Below are positions 38,551-51,071 of a stretch of 64,000 bases of DNA, piece after piece. The first letter of the stretch is position 1, and every line of letters begins with the position of its first letter. Source of the DNA: Straminergon stramineum (taxonomy: Eukaryota > Streptophyta > Bryopsida > Hypnales > Calliergonaceae); assembly GCA_963920665.1 (NCBI GenBank), contig OY987263.1:40645218-40709217 (forward strand), written 5' to 3'. A program made the position numbers and the translations under genes. The notes under the pieces were generated by a model, which had not been told where the DNA came from, did no database searches, and was given only the letters and a program-made list of their open reading frames with translations.

Positions 38551-41500
38551 TTTCTCTTCTCTTGAGAAACGTAAAATAAACTTAACCCCAAAAAGTTGAC
38601 AAAAGACCAACAACACAAACAGCCTGGCTACACTTTGGTCTGACATGCAATTATGGGAAAATCTTTGGTCTTACCCTTGTTTCTTGCAATTTCTCTTTGG
38701 GATTCCGGAAAGCCCGTCAGCGACTGCGTCGTCCTCCTCTCACCTCACGTGTTGCCAGGATTGTTGTGCTTGCCGGGATGACGTTCTGACGTGGCTGCCT
38801 TGTCTGAAATTTGAGCTCACGGGTCTCACTGGAAGTACTCACATTGCTTCTACCTACATTTTAAATTCGTTTCCCTCTGCTCTCGTTTTGCCCTCATGCT
38901 GAGTCTTCTGCCTCCCATGCCTAGATACAAAGTGTCAGTTTTGCATTGTAATGTGTACAGAGCTTTTATTTGGACAGCAACTGCAACGAGTTCCCAAACC
39001 CCGACCACATCCATTTTCAAAGAGATGAGGGTACAGGTAGAAAACCTAACTTTGAACAATACGAGCCATCAATTGTATCCAGTCGCCATTAAAATGCTTT
39101 GAATTGTAGGAGGACGCACAACCTCACCGTTCTACTCGTTATTGTATTATTATACGTGCAACTTCTCTATGGAAGTCATTAGGGCTTTTCAGGGCATTGT
39201 TACAACGTGCCCAAGTGGTGATATTACATGTTACAGTGTTGCTCCAAATTACAACATTCATCCCCATATTGGATGTAAAATATGCTTTTCATCCACCATT
39301 TGGCAATTTCATTTGAGTTTCTTTGTTAAATTCAAAGTTCTTCGACAATTTCATAAAAAATTTGTTACATTAATTAGACATTGCTTAGCCAAATTATGTT
39401 AATTCGTATGATGTGTTTCCATGAAGCCCAAAAAAGTAGCTTTAGAATTCATGACTTCATCACTGAAGTCCCAATGCCTTTCTCGGTTCAGAAACGACAT
39501 GAAATTGCTCTTTCCACTGTGTTCACCCCTTCAAACAAGAATTGAATTTTCTTTCCTAGTTTTTTTGGGGGGATTGTAGGATCTCATAATTCCAATGCTT
39601 GAAATTATATGTTGAAAGTGTCATGAACTTGCACCATGCACATTGAAAGGTACTAGCATTTGAAGTACGAGGAAATCGTTATTTTTAAGTGTGCTTTGCA
39701 ATTTTAGACAACTAAATAGTTTTTCCTGTCTATATTTATACTACACCCTTCAAAATTAAATGTCAGTGCATTGGAGAATTGAGTTGCAAATGTGCATGAC
39801 TTAATTTCTGAAAGAAGCTCCTCTCTTTCATTCTGTACAAAAGGTTTAGGGCCAAGTAGATCAATGAGTGAAATGAAGATACAGTTGTAGATTGTTGGAA
39901 GCTAGGATTAACCCCTATGTGTGAGAGGAGACATTTATTGGATGCTATTAAAATAGGATTTGTTGAATATGAAGTTCATGAAGTCTTGGAATTTCAAAAT
40001 TTGCAAGGCGGATTATCTTATAAATTGTAAATTAGTACTCACCACTACATTGGCTTCAAAACTCGACCATGAAACTTTAAATAACTGAGTAGTTCTCAAA
40101 TTATTTTGGATTTTCTAGATCCATCAAAAAAGAGCTCATCATTCATGTTGTTCTCTTTGTGACGCTCAGGGGTTAAAAAAATTTAATATCCGTGGCTCTC
40201 ATTTTCTACCGGTCTCTCATGTCTAGCTGTTGTATAGGATTCCCATAACATGTTTTTATTATGTACAAAATACATTTGAAATTGACCATTTCTATCAAAG
40301 AGGGCTTCCATTCACTCAGTCTATTTGAAACTGCGAGCTTTAGTTCTTGTATGTATTCTTCTATATAAATGATTTTGGACTTCTTGAAAAAAAACTAGAA
40401 TGAGCATCTACTCTTAATTTGTCCACATATTTTAAGTTTTGAGGAATTACATTTGAATTAAAAGACGTCGGGTTGTTGAGAGCTGAAGAAGCCCTTTTCA
40501 CTCTGAACCCTAAATGCTACATGAAGATCGGTAATTGTCAATAGAACTAGAAAATTGGACAAATATAGCATTTGATATATTCATTGCAAGCCGAAATTAG
40601 AATTAATGTAGGCCTCTATTGTAATGAACCACATCAAAGAATTATATATTTATACGCTGCACAATAATCAATTTTAGAAGAAAATTTTAAACACTTGTTG
40701 TTCACACCTATCTCCTTATTTATTTAAACGCCTCCCCCCCTCCACGAGTTCTATGTTCTGTATATGAAACAATTTCTATTTACACTATATAATTCTTAAT
40801 GTGAAATAAAGAAGGTATGAATGACCTACGCTCTACTTTTTTTAATATAGTTTGGTTTGTCATTCTTCAAAATTTGTGGCATTGATATACCATGACTTTG
40901 TGAACTTCTCCTTGTTCAGCAATTTGAAGTGAGTTCAGTAGTTCTGATGGATGTAGACTAATTCCATCACTACTTTTTGCAAATTCTTGATGAAAGCACT
41001 TCACTTGTTGTAATCCCATTTTCAAACTAATTGTTGTATTGGTTTACAGAAATTATAACTATGTGAAATGAATATTAACATAAGAAAATAATAGCATTAG
41101 AAACCTAACTATATGAACTTTCTTAACAATTATATCATAGGCCAAGCTAAACAATTTTCAAAATTTTTCTATGAAATTTTATGATATTTTTTTGTAAACA
41201 GAACACCCAATAAAACACTACAAATGAATTTTTTTTGTAATTTTAATTTGATGGAGCTTTTGATATGGATGTTTAAAAATGATGCCTACGTGTTTAATTT
41301 TTCATATATAGGCTTGTTGCCAAAAATACGGTAGGTTCTTCTTATCTCTAAACAATCTATTTTAGTGAGTCGATTGTGACTTTTGAAATAACTGTTTTTA
41401 AATAAATAAAAAATATATAGAATTATAAATCTTCAAAAATTATATGTCTTTTACAATTCAAACCTAGAGAAATTTATCTTCTAAATTTTTGCCCAATAAA

Positions 41501-43730
41501 AGGTTAGTAGAAAATGCCATGAAAATGGACACTTTCATCAATTTCATGTTTAATATTTACCAAATAGTAAAAACATTCAAAAAAGTACATAAATTAATTT
41601 AATTTTTGGAACATGAAGATTCTCCTTGCTAACCATTTGCATCTTTTGAAAAAAAATGTGTTCTCTACACTTGTGCAAAGGCAATGCACTTTTGAACACA
41701 TGTGCACATTTTGTCATTATTCATGCACTTGTGAAATCTAAGAAAGACTCTACTACACTTTAGTATTAAACCTTGAAAGCAATGTCTAGTTCTGCTACTT
41801 TCAAATAATTTGATGATATTCTTGCTTGACATGGCCTCTACCAATTTCATATATCATCGTACTAATTCTAAGAATCATTTTCGACTTTAATGCAAATTTT
41901 AAGAGAATAAAAATTTTATATATTGAAAATGTTACATTAGGAATAGTAAGTTGTCAAAGGTCATTTGTCCTACATTTGTTTATTCAACATAATAAAAGCA
42001 TGTTAGAAGCTCTAGAATTAGAAATTGATAAGAATCTAATTAATTTGAAGATAATTTAATTTTTTTATAATTAAAATATACATATAATATTTTTTTTAAA
42101 GGATACATATTTGACATTCATTGACCATACATATAATTATATATATGTATGTAAATATTAATTTTCCGTAGGTTTACAACACTTCAGGAGTACCCAGGGG
42201 ACAACATACATGTCTAGAGGGTGTGTATAAAAAGCTTATATGATCACAACGTGTACATTGCAAGCCACACGTGGATATTGAAAGCATCCTATGGTGGGAA
42301 ATACGGTTGTCTACGTATCAAGAACAAGACAAATAGAATCTTCATTAGAAGAATTCGTGATACAATTGCTTTGAAGGGAAAATCTTTAGGAAATTATGAA
42401 ATTCTTCGGACATGTATTTTGGGACAGGAGTCATTTTTTTCCTAAACTTTTCTTGGCTCTACATAGGTTGAATAGCTGAACCCTTGAAAGCCGTCGGTCT
42501 CCTTGGAGCTTATTGACATTAGTTCTAAATTGAACGGGAAGTCAACATTTTCATAAGTTCTACTAATTTATTTCGAATTGTAATCATATAAATTCAAATT
42601 AGATATGTTAGACTTTGTATAAGAATAGAATACATTACAATATCACTTACGGATTGGAAGATTAAAATGTTTGATCATGAGGGTGTGACCAGTATGGAAA
42701 TTTTACAATTTTCTTTTTGCATGTCAAGTCTAAGAAGTTGGTCACTAAAAACAATATGAGGTTATAGGTCTTAACTTGCACAACCCCAAGTCATGTATGT
42801 TTTTCCAAAATCTTTTCTATGATTTTTTGAAATGAATTTGTACTATGATTTTTCCTCCAAGATCTAGTGTATTGGAGGTTCTTTTCCAAGAACGTGGGAC
42901 ACTATAGGAAGTCAAGATTGCAGTAGGCATCCTTGCACACAATCTTCAATAGAATACTCATTATGCTCCGTTTTCAAAATTGGCTACTTCATTGTAGAAC
43001 TAAATTTCAAAATGAGTTCTGCAACAATATAAACTACTAATCATAGCAATTTCTTTGGGTTTCACTTAACTTCAAAGTACTGAGAACACCTGAATGTGGT
43101 GCTGTGAGCATTTAAGGTAGTATGTTCTTTTTGTGACCATCTTCTTCAAATAGTGCAGTAGGCCCCCTGGAATGGGCAATCAATGGTTCTAAAATGGACT
43201 GCCACAAATTTCAAAGCATAATTAAGATGTGCCAAGAGATCATTCATACTTTGCCAATGCATGGAATAAGAATCAAAGAGGGTCCATTTCAAAGCCAGGG
43301 TATGTCCACTTACTTTTTCTAAATAAAAAATGATTGCCCAATTGCCTTTTTACAAATGTTACAATAATGTAGGGTCAGCTTAAGTTTTGTAATGGTTGCA
43401 TTTAAGACCCTTCTATATTACATTTCGAATGTTGTAGTGCTTTTTCTTAGTCAAACCATATTTTTTTTCAGACTGCGTGTATGTGGTTTTTGGAAGGCCT
43501 ATGATTACAAATACATGCGTACCACATAATTTTGTGAAAATTTATAAATAATCCCAAAATTCTCTAAAAAATATGAAACCACTTGGGGTAGATTCCACAT
43601 CAATTTTTCTTCAAGTGATAAAAAAGGAAAAATAATTCCATGCATCTAAGAACCATCGAAAAGGCCCAACAGCCCTCAAATGGTCGCTTGTAGAGCATAC
43701 TACTATAGGGCTTTTGTGGTCGGACAAGGG
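38551..43730. other. Promoter-side flank, then no gene recognised
   Basis: The first 350 bp upstream of the minus-strand start are GC-richer, with TGACG motifs at 38779 and 38787 and TCACGTG near 38745, as in plant promoters. From about 39.1 to 43.7 kb the sequence is AT-rich with no supportable exon. The frame at 42221-42445 is unrecognised. Confidence 0.35.
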
Positions 43731-43758
43731 TGATCATCCTCACAGCTCCTCCGCCTGC

Positions 43759-43770
43759 CACGTGCATGCA
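43759..43770. promoter_or_regulatory. G-box abutting an RY motif
   Basis: CACGTG (43759-43764) is followed directly by CATGCA (43765-43770). In plants these bind bZIP/bHLH and B3 factors. They sit at the start of a GC-richer, pyrimidine-rich stretch (43860-44160) that looks like a leader ending in TTGTAG followed by GTGAGT. Confidence 0.35.
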
Positions 43771-43859
43771 GGTGTCAGGAGTTTCTGGGCTGTACGAGCA
43801 GCTGCCCGTTCCAGGACTGGGTAGGCAGGCAACGTCCTTACAAGGTTCCAGCCTGGCTA

Positions 43860-44386
43860 GGGTTTGGGGTTTTCTGTTTTCCCCACCTTTGTTCTCCGTA
43901 CGCTCGCTCTGTGTTTTCGGCTCCCTCGGTTGTCGCTCACCTTCGCCTTCGCGCTTGTTCGTCTTCTCTGTGCATTGCAATATCGCTGTCGTGTCTTCCA
44001 TCGCGCAACTCTCTCTCTTTTTCTCCTCCGGTGCATGGTGGTCGCCGTCATGTTGCAACCACGCATTGTCGCTTGCGCCTTGGCACTCGTCAACTATGGC
44101 GCTCTGCATCGGCGTGCTCTTGCAGCGGGCGGACAAGTCATTCTCCCACTCTAGGAAACACTTGTAGGTGAGTAATATGAAACCTGCCCTTGTCTTGCCT
44201 GCAATTTACATTCTATCATCCTTGTAGTCTTCTATGTGTATCTGGTGTCTTGTACCTTCTTCGGTACCTCGTTGGAGTCGTGCATTGAGAAGTTGACACC
44301 GTGTTCTTTGCAGGAGTGCGGAGGAGTGCGATGGTGAAGGTCCTTTCAGTTGACATCAACGCAATACCGAACGTTAGGTTTCACGT
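43860..44386 (+). other. Possible 5' leader and first coding exon of the large 44-56 kb gene
   Basis: A CT-rich leader-like stretch ends at a GTGAGT donor (about 44168). A later acceptor (TTTGCAG, about 44313) precedes ATGGTGAAGGTCC at 44332, reading MVKVLSVDINAIPNV before another potential donor. This could begin the gene continued at 47.5 kb, but the link is inferred only from strand, position and composition. Confidence 0.3.
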
Positions 44387-44691
44387 GAGGCTTCTGGCCA
44401 TTTGTTGTTGTGATTCAATAGAACCCTATTCTGCTTGCTTGTGCGAATGACCCTGGCTCCCAATGTTGGTGGGGTTCACTGTTTATTTAAAGCATTCGTT
44501 TGTATGTTTCACGCTCACCTCAATCTCGCTAAAAATGAGCGTTGTCGAAGTAGGAAATACCATTCCCTAGCGTGTCAATGAACTTGTATTCGTGTTTTCC
44601 ATTTATAGATGTATCGCAGAGCGAGTTCCATAAGTGTTGTTAGATTGTTAGAAGCAATATTGGAAAACAGGCTGCACTTTAATTGTTTACA

Positions 44692-44895
44692 TTTCTGAAA
44701 ATGTGGTTTCCCTATGCTGATGAGGGGCCTCCTATGTATGGTGATTCTAGGTTCATTGAAATGAGGGCGCCCAAGGTAGTGCTGACCAGCTTCCATGGCG
44801 ATGTTGTCGCAAGGGAGGATCCGAATGCAACAGGTACGAATCCCAGCACCTGGGAGAAAGGTATCCTATTACCGCGCAGTGCAAGTGTTCCATAG
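44692..44895 (+). other. Exon-like frame, probable part of the large gene
   Basis: The frame contains MRAPKVVLTSFHGDVVARED, then TNPSTWEKGILLPRSASVP, and ends at TAG (44893-44895). Composition and strand match the coding blocks downstream, and the palindromic array starts 19 bp later. I do not recognise the domain. Confidence 0.3.
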
Positions 44896-44913
44896 TTTTA
44901 ATGCTACTACCAC

Positions 44914-45183
44914 GGATTAGACTGCGCGGTCTGATCCATGCCATCGTCTGAAGACCACCTAGCTAGTGACAGATTAGACTGTGCGGTCTAATGCAGACCA
45001 TCGTTTAAACACCCGCTAGCCAGTGACGGATCAGACTGCGCGGTTTGATCCATACCATCGTTAAAACACCGACTAGGCAATGACGGATCAGACCGCGCGG
45101 TCTAATCCAAACCATCGTGTAAACACCCACTAGCAACTGACGGATCAGACCATGCGGTCTGATCCATGCCATCGTTGACAATA
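44914..45183. repeat. 57-bp tandem array, each unit carrying the palindrome
   Basis: Palindrome cores start at 44914, 44971, 45028, 45085 and 45142, exactly 57 bp apart. The spacer has conserved CCATCGT, AAACACC and CTAG blocks. Since 57 is 19 codons, the minus strand reads a repeated 19-residue peptide (MVWIRPRGLIR...), an artefact of the array. The fourth copy is the most nearly perfect palindrome (GATCAGACCGCGCGGTCTAA). Confidence 0.9.
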
Positions 45184-45310
45184 TATAAAGTACAAAAAAC
45201 AAATCAAAAATTGTAGTATAATCCTTGCCATCGTCTCTAAGAACCCAACACTAGACAAAATCTATCTGCGGTATGATATAATCCATCCAGAAACAAGGTC
45301 CAAGGACCAC

Positions 45311-45604
45311 ATCAGACCGCGCGATCTGATCCTAGCGAACAGCTTCAGAACCCAATCGAACCGATGGATCAGACAACGCGGTCTGCTGCATGGTGGGGTC
45401 CCAGAAATCCTAAGTCCAAACAGATGAGACCACACGGTCTGATCCATCATATCATGTCAGTCCATGTCATCCTCGGTCCAAACCGCCAGCGATAGTGTAC
45501 GTTGGTGCCTCAATTCCCTTCTTGAACAGATCAGATCAGCCAGTCTGATCCGTAATATCATGTAGAGCAGCCTGTCACCATTGGTTAGACTGCGCAGTCC
45601 AATC
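45311..45604. repeat. Irregular continuation of the palindrome cluster
   Basis: Further copies at 45311, 45366, 45423, 45529 and 45583, spaced 50-105 bp, with CpG-type changes. No coding sequence is evident among them. Confidence 0.75.
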
Positions 45605-46860
45605 TGTTGTCGAGTAGAGAGGCCTTGCCTTGGGAAAACGCGGGGCTTCTAGCTGCAACTAAATGTGGTTCAAATAATGAAAGATCCCGTGGCCAAAGTC
45701 ACAAATATAACAATAAATTCCCCCCCATGATGCCATATGAACCAAAATATTATCACCCTTCCATACACCCCTCCAAAGATGTCATGGAGCCTCAATATAC
45801 CCCATGTATGATAAAAAATTGTGGAAACAAAGTCATATCCTTCATGAACTCCCCTCGAAGAAGTGTCTGATAGTTGATTGAGTGCCACGTTATCTATACA
45901 ACTCCAAACTAAGAGTGTGATATGCCTCTGGAAAGCTAACAAAAAGTTCTACAACCTCTCCAAAATTCACTCAAAACTAAGATACTTTCCGACTTTTATG
46001 GTCGGTCAAAGTTCACCCTTCCCAACTCAAAGGCAGCTCACCTATACTTCACTCTCAAGCTCATAACTTTCTCATACTACCTCCAAATTAAGAAAATAAA
46101 CCCATTTTGGAAAGCTAACATGAATATCTACAAGCTCCTCAAGTTTCACTCAAATAAAAAGTACTTTCCACATTTCATACCTTTTCAAAGCTCACTCTCT
46201 TGAAAGTTTGAGGCAGTTTCACAACACTTCACTCCCAAACTCATAAATTACACATACTAATTCCAAACTTCATGAGTGATAGCTTTTTGAAAACACAAAA
46301 ACAAGATATACAAGCTCTCAAAAATTCATTACCAAACTCTCCATGTACAAAGTCCTATCCCCCCCCCAAAGTGACGGCTTCCTTAAGCAACCAAGGAGGA
46401 GGAAGAAGATGATCCTCAACCTCATCCACCACTTCAACCTCCATGCCATCCACTTAAGTTAGTGGATTTTTGCCACTAAGAAGCCACATGGGCCATAATA
46501 CCTACATGGGTCACTTCCTATTCTCGATAAGTATATCCATATCATCTACGTGGATTTCTAATCCATTAAAAATAAAAATAAAAATAAGGAAAAAGGTAAA
46601 ACAAGCTTTACCTTTTGTTTTTACAACTTCAACTTAACTAACTAACATATTAAAATATCTTCTAGTATAGAAATCAAAGAACTAAATGTTTGTCAAATAG
46701 AGGTAAAAAAAAAGAGTTCAAGTGGAGTATAACCCCATTTGTTTCTTGAAACTCTAGAAAAAAAAACCCTCCAATTTAATAAACAATTATGCATTTTCAC
46801 ATAATGAACACATTTACAATACGACACCGTTCTAGCATCTATTGAGTGATTGGGAACGCA
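45605..46860. other. No gene recognised
   Basis: Low-complexity AT-rich sequence with repeated phrases such as CTCAAAACTAAGATACTTTCC and variants every 100-130 bp (45960, 46150, 46330), that is, a decayed tandem repeat. No exon is seen. Confidence 0.4.
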
Positions 46861-47342
46861 AATCAAACCGGGCGATTTGATCCAGTCTTTCGTCTCGAGG
46901 ACACAGCCGCCCTAGAAAGAGAATCTCCTAAGTCTACACCATATACTCAAAATGCTGTCAAATTTGTGAAAATGTTTGATCCTTTAGAATACGTCAGGGC
47001 TCCTGGAAGCCAACAGAATTTCAAAAGTGACGGACCATTCGCTCATATACAAGGCGTCCACAATGTAGAGAAACGTCTAGATGGACGTCACCGACGTGAG
47101 AAGTGGAGGGTGAAGACCACACAGCCTTGTTATAGACTAGATCATTCAAGACCCTTCTGCAATAATATGCTGAACATAGATAAATCAGACCACACGGTCT
47201 GATTCTCAATAGCGTAGAAATGGTCTACAGAATTCAATGAAGTATGGCCTTCATTCATAGAAATTCCGTAACACAGCACACTTCTGAAGTGGACTAATCC
47301 TGGACGATTGTATTCAACGGATCAGACCGCACGGTCTGATCC
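46861..47342. repeat. Three dispersed palindromes upstream of the ParB-like exon
   Basis: Copies at 46861 (decayed), 47182 and 47319. The last, GATCAGACCGCACGGTCTGA, differs from a perfect palindrome by one CpG-type change. They lie in probable intron or spacer 180 bp to 660 bp before the coding block. Confidence 0.75.
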
Positions 47343-47522
47343 TCTGATATCAGGAATTCCATTCTAGAAATTTTAACCAGGACTTAGTATCCGTATGAAT
47401 AATATGAAAATGAAAAATATTCATGGTTAATCATCTATGATGCAACAAAGCCCATTGTAAATTCATACGCAACAGATGTTTGACATCCATCTCTCACACA
47501 AGTCGGAACAACTGTTTCCTCT

Positions 47523-49238
47523 TTGTACAGTAATATGGCGTCCTTCTTGGAGACGGAACCGCCTCTCATTAGGTACTTAGTTGGTTTGAAGGCTAATCGT
47601 ATCCAAGAGCCATGGAAGCCAAGAGTGGAAGGGAAAATCCCGCTGAAGCTTGTGTCATCAAAGTCACTCTGGATGCTCGACATGACCGTCCCCGAGAGTG
47701 CCCCCATCTTTACTCTTGAGTTAGGATTTAATAGTCGGCGGGAACCTAATTGGAGGTTTTTCCCCACTATAATTGTATTAGAAGTGAATGTGATTAGAGA
47801 CACTATTTTTGTAGACGTAGTGAATTCCACAAATGGGGCTTTGGGAGTCATCAGCATCGAGGACAATATGACCTTCTGTCATGAACAAATGATGAAAAAT
47901 TTTCTTTCCACTCCCAAGGATTTCCAGAGTCTAATGGTAGATTGTAAACAAGAGTGTGAGAGTCATAACGGCAACTTTTATGAGACCGCCAAAGTAGTGT
48001 CAACTTACATCACTAGAGCAACAACTATATCAACCACTACACTTAGATGTGAAAGCTGGCGCAGGGAAATGGCCTCCCACGGAAATAAAGCGTCATTGTC
48101 CAGAGGGCTTGAAAAAGAACTAGTGGCAGAGTAGCCTCCACCCGAAGCACGTGCAGACGTGCTACCATTATGCAGCCGGCCTCCCCCTACATCCACGAAC
48201 GTCCAAGCCACTGCTCCCACCAGACCCACTTCCGCTGGAGAGGAAAGATTACCGACGGAGGCCTCGGAAGAAATGAATCCTGCCAATTCTCCAGCAGTCG
48301 AGGAACAAAGACGGCCCGCTTGCCCAAGTCCAAGAAATAAAGTAATGACGTCAAAGAAGCGGAAAAGCAACACTGCTCCTGCTCGAGGAGAAACCTCCGG
48401 GACTCAAACAGAAGAGTGGGAGAGAAGAGTTCGCGAGCGTAGGCCGGAATCAACGCCAATTCCACTCGTTTCGAACCCAACCGACACCGTGGAGCTCGAG
48501 CCGAAGCTTATCTGGAAGATTAATGGCATCTGGACTGGCAATCTTGATACCATCCCTCACGATCCGTACAAGGTTCCTGAGAAAATTACGGTGGGTTTGA
48601 CTTTCAAAAATGAGGAGGGATCCAACCAGGAGGTGCAGATGAAGAAGCGCTTGAAAGCCAAAGTAGACGCCAACCAGAAGTTCAAGATAGCATCTGAGTA
48701 CATGTACATATTCGGCAAGGGGACGCTATTCGAACTCGACATGGGGGACATGACGAATACAGATCCGAAGTCGGGTATGCTATTCAGGCCCTTGGAAGCC
48801 AAGGGTGTCGAGTTTGTTCTGAGGCACATGGTGAAGGTGAACTTCATCAAGCAGACTCTGATAGTGATGCCCACCACCCTAACGAGGCCGAAGTCATAGG
48901 TAGAGTGCGTGAAAGCGAAGCCATTCAGGATCATCAACGGGCAGCACTCGTGGAAGGCCTCCGAACAAATTATTAAGCGGATCTACACCTGCGATGACAA
49001 ATCCATCGTTGACAAGGTGAAGACCTGGAACTGTGAGATTGTGTAGACCGAGAATAAGGATCACTTGCATGTGCATTCTTGCAAGTGTAATGATGGCAAT
49101 GTCGACGGTCCATACTTATCTTCGGTACCGGCTACAATTATCCATTGCCGTAATCTGTGGATCAATGCGGGACGGCCGATGCAATGTCGAAAAAACCAGA
49201 GAGCAGTGGGCGATGAGGAAGCCTTCAAAAAGTATGAG
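47523..49238 (+). pseudogene. ParB/DGQHR-like exon of a large unknown gene, three in-frame TAGs
   Basis: One frame runs through with only three stops, all TAG (48132, 48897, 49044), and ends at a GTAAGC donor after GAG. The first 200 residues are unrecognised; a Pro/Thr-rich linker follows. A globular part follows with KLIWKINGIWTGNLDTIP and then KPFRIINGQHSWKASEQI, WNCEIV and a CKCND stretch. The xIINGQHSxxA motif resembles the ParB/sulfiredoxin-fold and DGQHR domains, which bind or cleave nucleotides or DNA. The assignment is by motif only. The exon joins in phase 0 to 49589. It is a pseudogene if TAG is a stop, otherwise intact. Confidence 0.5.
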
Positions 49239-49588
49239 GTAAGCGGATGACATAGTCTACAAATCAGATCGTGCGGTCTAATTTACATTTGAGCCTTGTC
49301 AATTTCATTCCATTGAATTTCATTTTGTTTAAAAATTCAGACCATATTAAATTTATACTCTTCGAATTTCAATTCCAATCTACTTCAGACCGCACGGTCT
49401 GAAGTGGGTTTTAGAATTCTCAGTGCTCTCCAAAGACATTGTTCTTGGATTATAATTTCTATTGGATCTTCATTATTTCACGTTCTGTTTGAATTTGCAT
49501 TTCAATATACTTTAGACCGCGCGGTCTGAAGTGAGCTGGCCATGTTATACGATGTTCGCAGCTTCTCAATTCGTGTCTCCTTTTACAG
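49239..49588 (+). other. Phase-0 intron carrying three palindromes
   Basis: GTAAGC opens it and TTTTACAG closes it. Palindromes at 49261, 49382 and 49509 are about 124 bp apart. The latter two extend to ACTTYAGACCGCRCGGTCTGAAGT, so the flanking bases differ from the GATC-flanked copies elsewhere but remain symmetrical. Confidence 0.7.
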
Positions 49589-50968
49589 GCTTTCAAGGAA
49601 CTGGCTATGCAAAGCCTGGAATCAACTGGAAGTGCTAAAGCAGCGAAGGATTCGAAGAAGACCATCGACTTCGACCGGATGGGGGAGCACAGGCTCATCA
49701 TGGCATCCGACGAGACATGGAGCAAGTGGGAAGCTGTCTTCCGGAGCCACGAACAAGGGACGTTGTGGGACCTCGACACGGCTGGACTCTTCAAAGAGAG
49801 ACGAAATAGCAATCAATCGTTGGTCCCCTTCAAGTGCGATCCTGTCAATCACAACCAGCTGAAGCAACTGTTGGGTCTGGACGACAAGTGCATCGGCGAA
49901 TTGGCTACGCGCATTCTGGAGAGACCGCCGAGGGTGTATATTAACAAGGTGAAGAAATGGACTCGAGCGCTCTCCATCAATGCCTGGGCCACTATAAAGA
50001 AGCACAAGCTCGTGTTGGCCAAGTTAATCGCCAAACGCGCTATCGAGGACAAGATTGACGAGGGTTTGTTGGTTTTCGAATATAGAGAATTCTCGCCGCC
50101 TGCCTGGAAGGCACTCAAGGGGAAACTGTCCATCAATGGACATCACATGGAGGCGCTCTGTAACGCAGCTACGAAAAGTTGGTTGAATAAGGAGTGCGGG
50201 TCGGGGAAGGCTAAGGAGGAGCAGCCGGCTGACCTCATGGAGTGCATGGAGTGGATTATGACCAATACATCCTGACTTCGGATGCTCCGAAAAATGTCAC
50301 GAGCTACAATTTGTAGGTGGCAAAGGGGGAAGGTAAATGCATTCGAAGCGGAGTGTTTATGGTACCGCAAGCTGAACAATACGTGGTATGTCAACCACAC
50401 GGGTCCGGCCAGACCGAGGTTCTGCAAGGTTGGAATCATGGATTTCCGATTGTTTCCCCGAGTGGCCGATGTAGAAATTTCTACGGGATATAGAAGAATA
50501 CTTGAATCGCTAGAGAAGGAATCCATGGACGTGATCTCGCAAGCGGTGTATACCTGGATGATCATCTACGACAAGTCCAGGGCGCATCACATGGAGGAGA
50601 TGGTTAAATTATTCCTCCCACATCATATCCTTCAACGTGAGGCATCCTACATTTTCGCCAAGGGGGAGCTGTGCCATTCAAATCGAGAACCTGTGAGGGT
50701 CATGTATGTGCAGTTGTCCAAGATCAGATTCGTCAACTCCGACGTCGTGATGGGAGACTCCACGATGGAATTGTTGGCGGAAGATGACGAGGCTTTGGAC
50801 ACGGAGCTGTTCAAGACGAGGGAGATGTACCGATTCAACCATCGGAAGTACCTCGCTCTCTGCGAACTACGTCACGAGGTCTACATTTGCTTCATCGATC
50901 GATTCTGTCGATTTCAGGGGACAGTCATGCTCGTTTTCGCTGGAGCGAAGGCTATTTCCGCATGCTCG
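49589..50968 (+). pseudogene. Conserved-unknown central exon of the large gene
   Basis: Continues from GDEEAFKKYE into AFKELAMQSLE in phase 0. It encodes an all-helical, charged region (KTIDFDRMGEHRLIMASDE, then ELATRILERPPRVYINKVKK). After a TGA at 50273, probably a local frame slip, the same frame resumes as NTWYVNHTGPARP, KVGIMDFRLFPRVADVEI, EPVRVMYVQLSKIRFV and MLVFAGAKAISACS up to a GTAAAC donor. Around 50240-50330 a second frame reads DYDQYILTSDAPKNVTSYNL then TAG, suggesting two compensating indels. The long conserved-looking blocks suggest past selection, but I recognise no catalytic motif. Confidence 0.5.
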
Positions 50969-51071
50969 GTAAACCTCCTGCCTCTAATTGGTCTCAGTAT
51001 TTCAATATGTATGACATGATTCACTATTAAGGAATCCAATCGCACGACTAACATATTGTAATTGCTCGTAG

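Noticed and set aside
42221..42445. 74-codon plus-strand frame with basic residues
   Set aside because: No family match, no splice context and AT-rich surroundings; likely chance.
43600..44136. Minus-strand 178-codon frame rich in Glu, Lys and Arg
   Set aside because: It is the antisense of the CT-rich leader-like stretch. Composition alone explains its length; no family or splice support.
44914..45183. Regular repeats that resemble a CRISPR array
   Set aside because: The spacers are conserved rather than unique, the genome is a plant nuclear one, and no cas genes are present. It is a 57-bp tandem repeat.
45005..45202. Minus-strand open frame of 19-residue repeats (IRPRGLIR)
   Set aside because: It arises from the 57-bp tandem array, whose length is a multiple of three. 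Nothing indicates translation.
47435..47866. Minus-strand 143-codon frame opposite the ParB-like exon
   Set aside because: The plus strand is open for longer, continues across later exons in phase and holds the recognisable motif.
50273..50275. TGA as the true end of the central exon of the large gene
   Set aside because: The same frame resumes at once with long conserved-looking sequence up to a good donor. A local frame slip around 50240-50330 explains it better.
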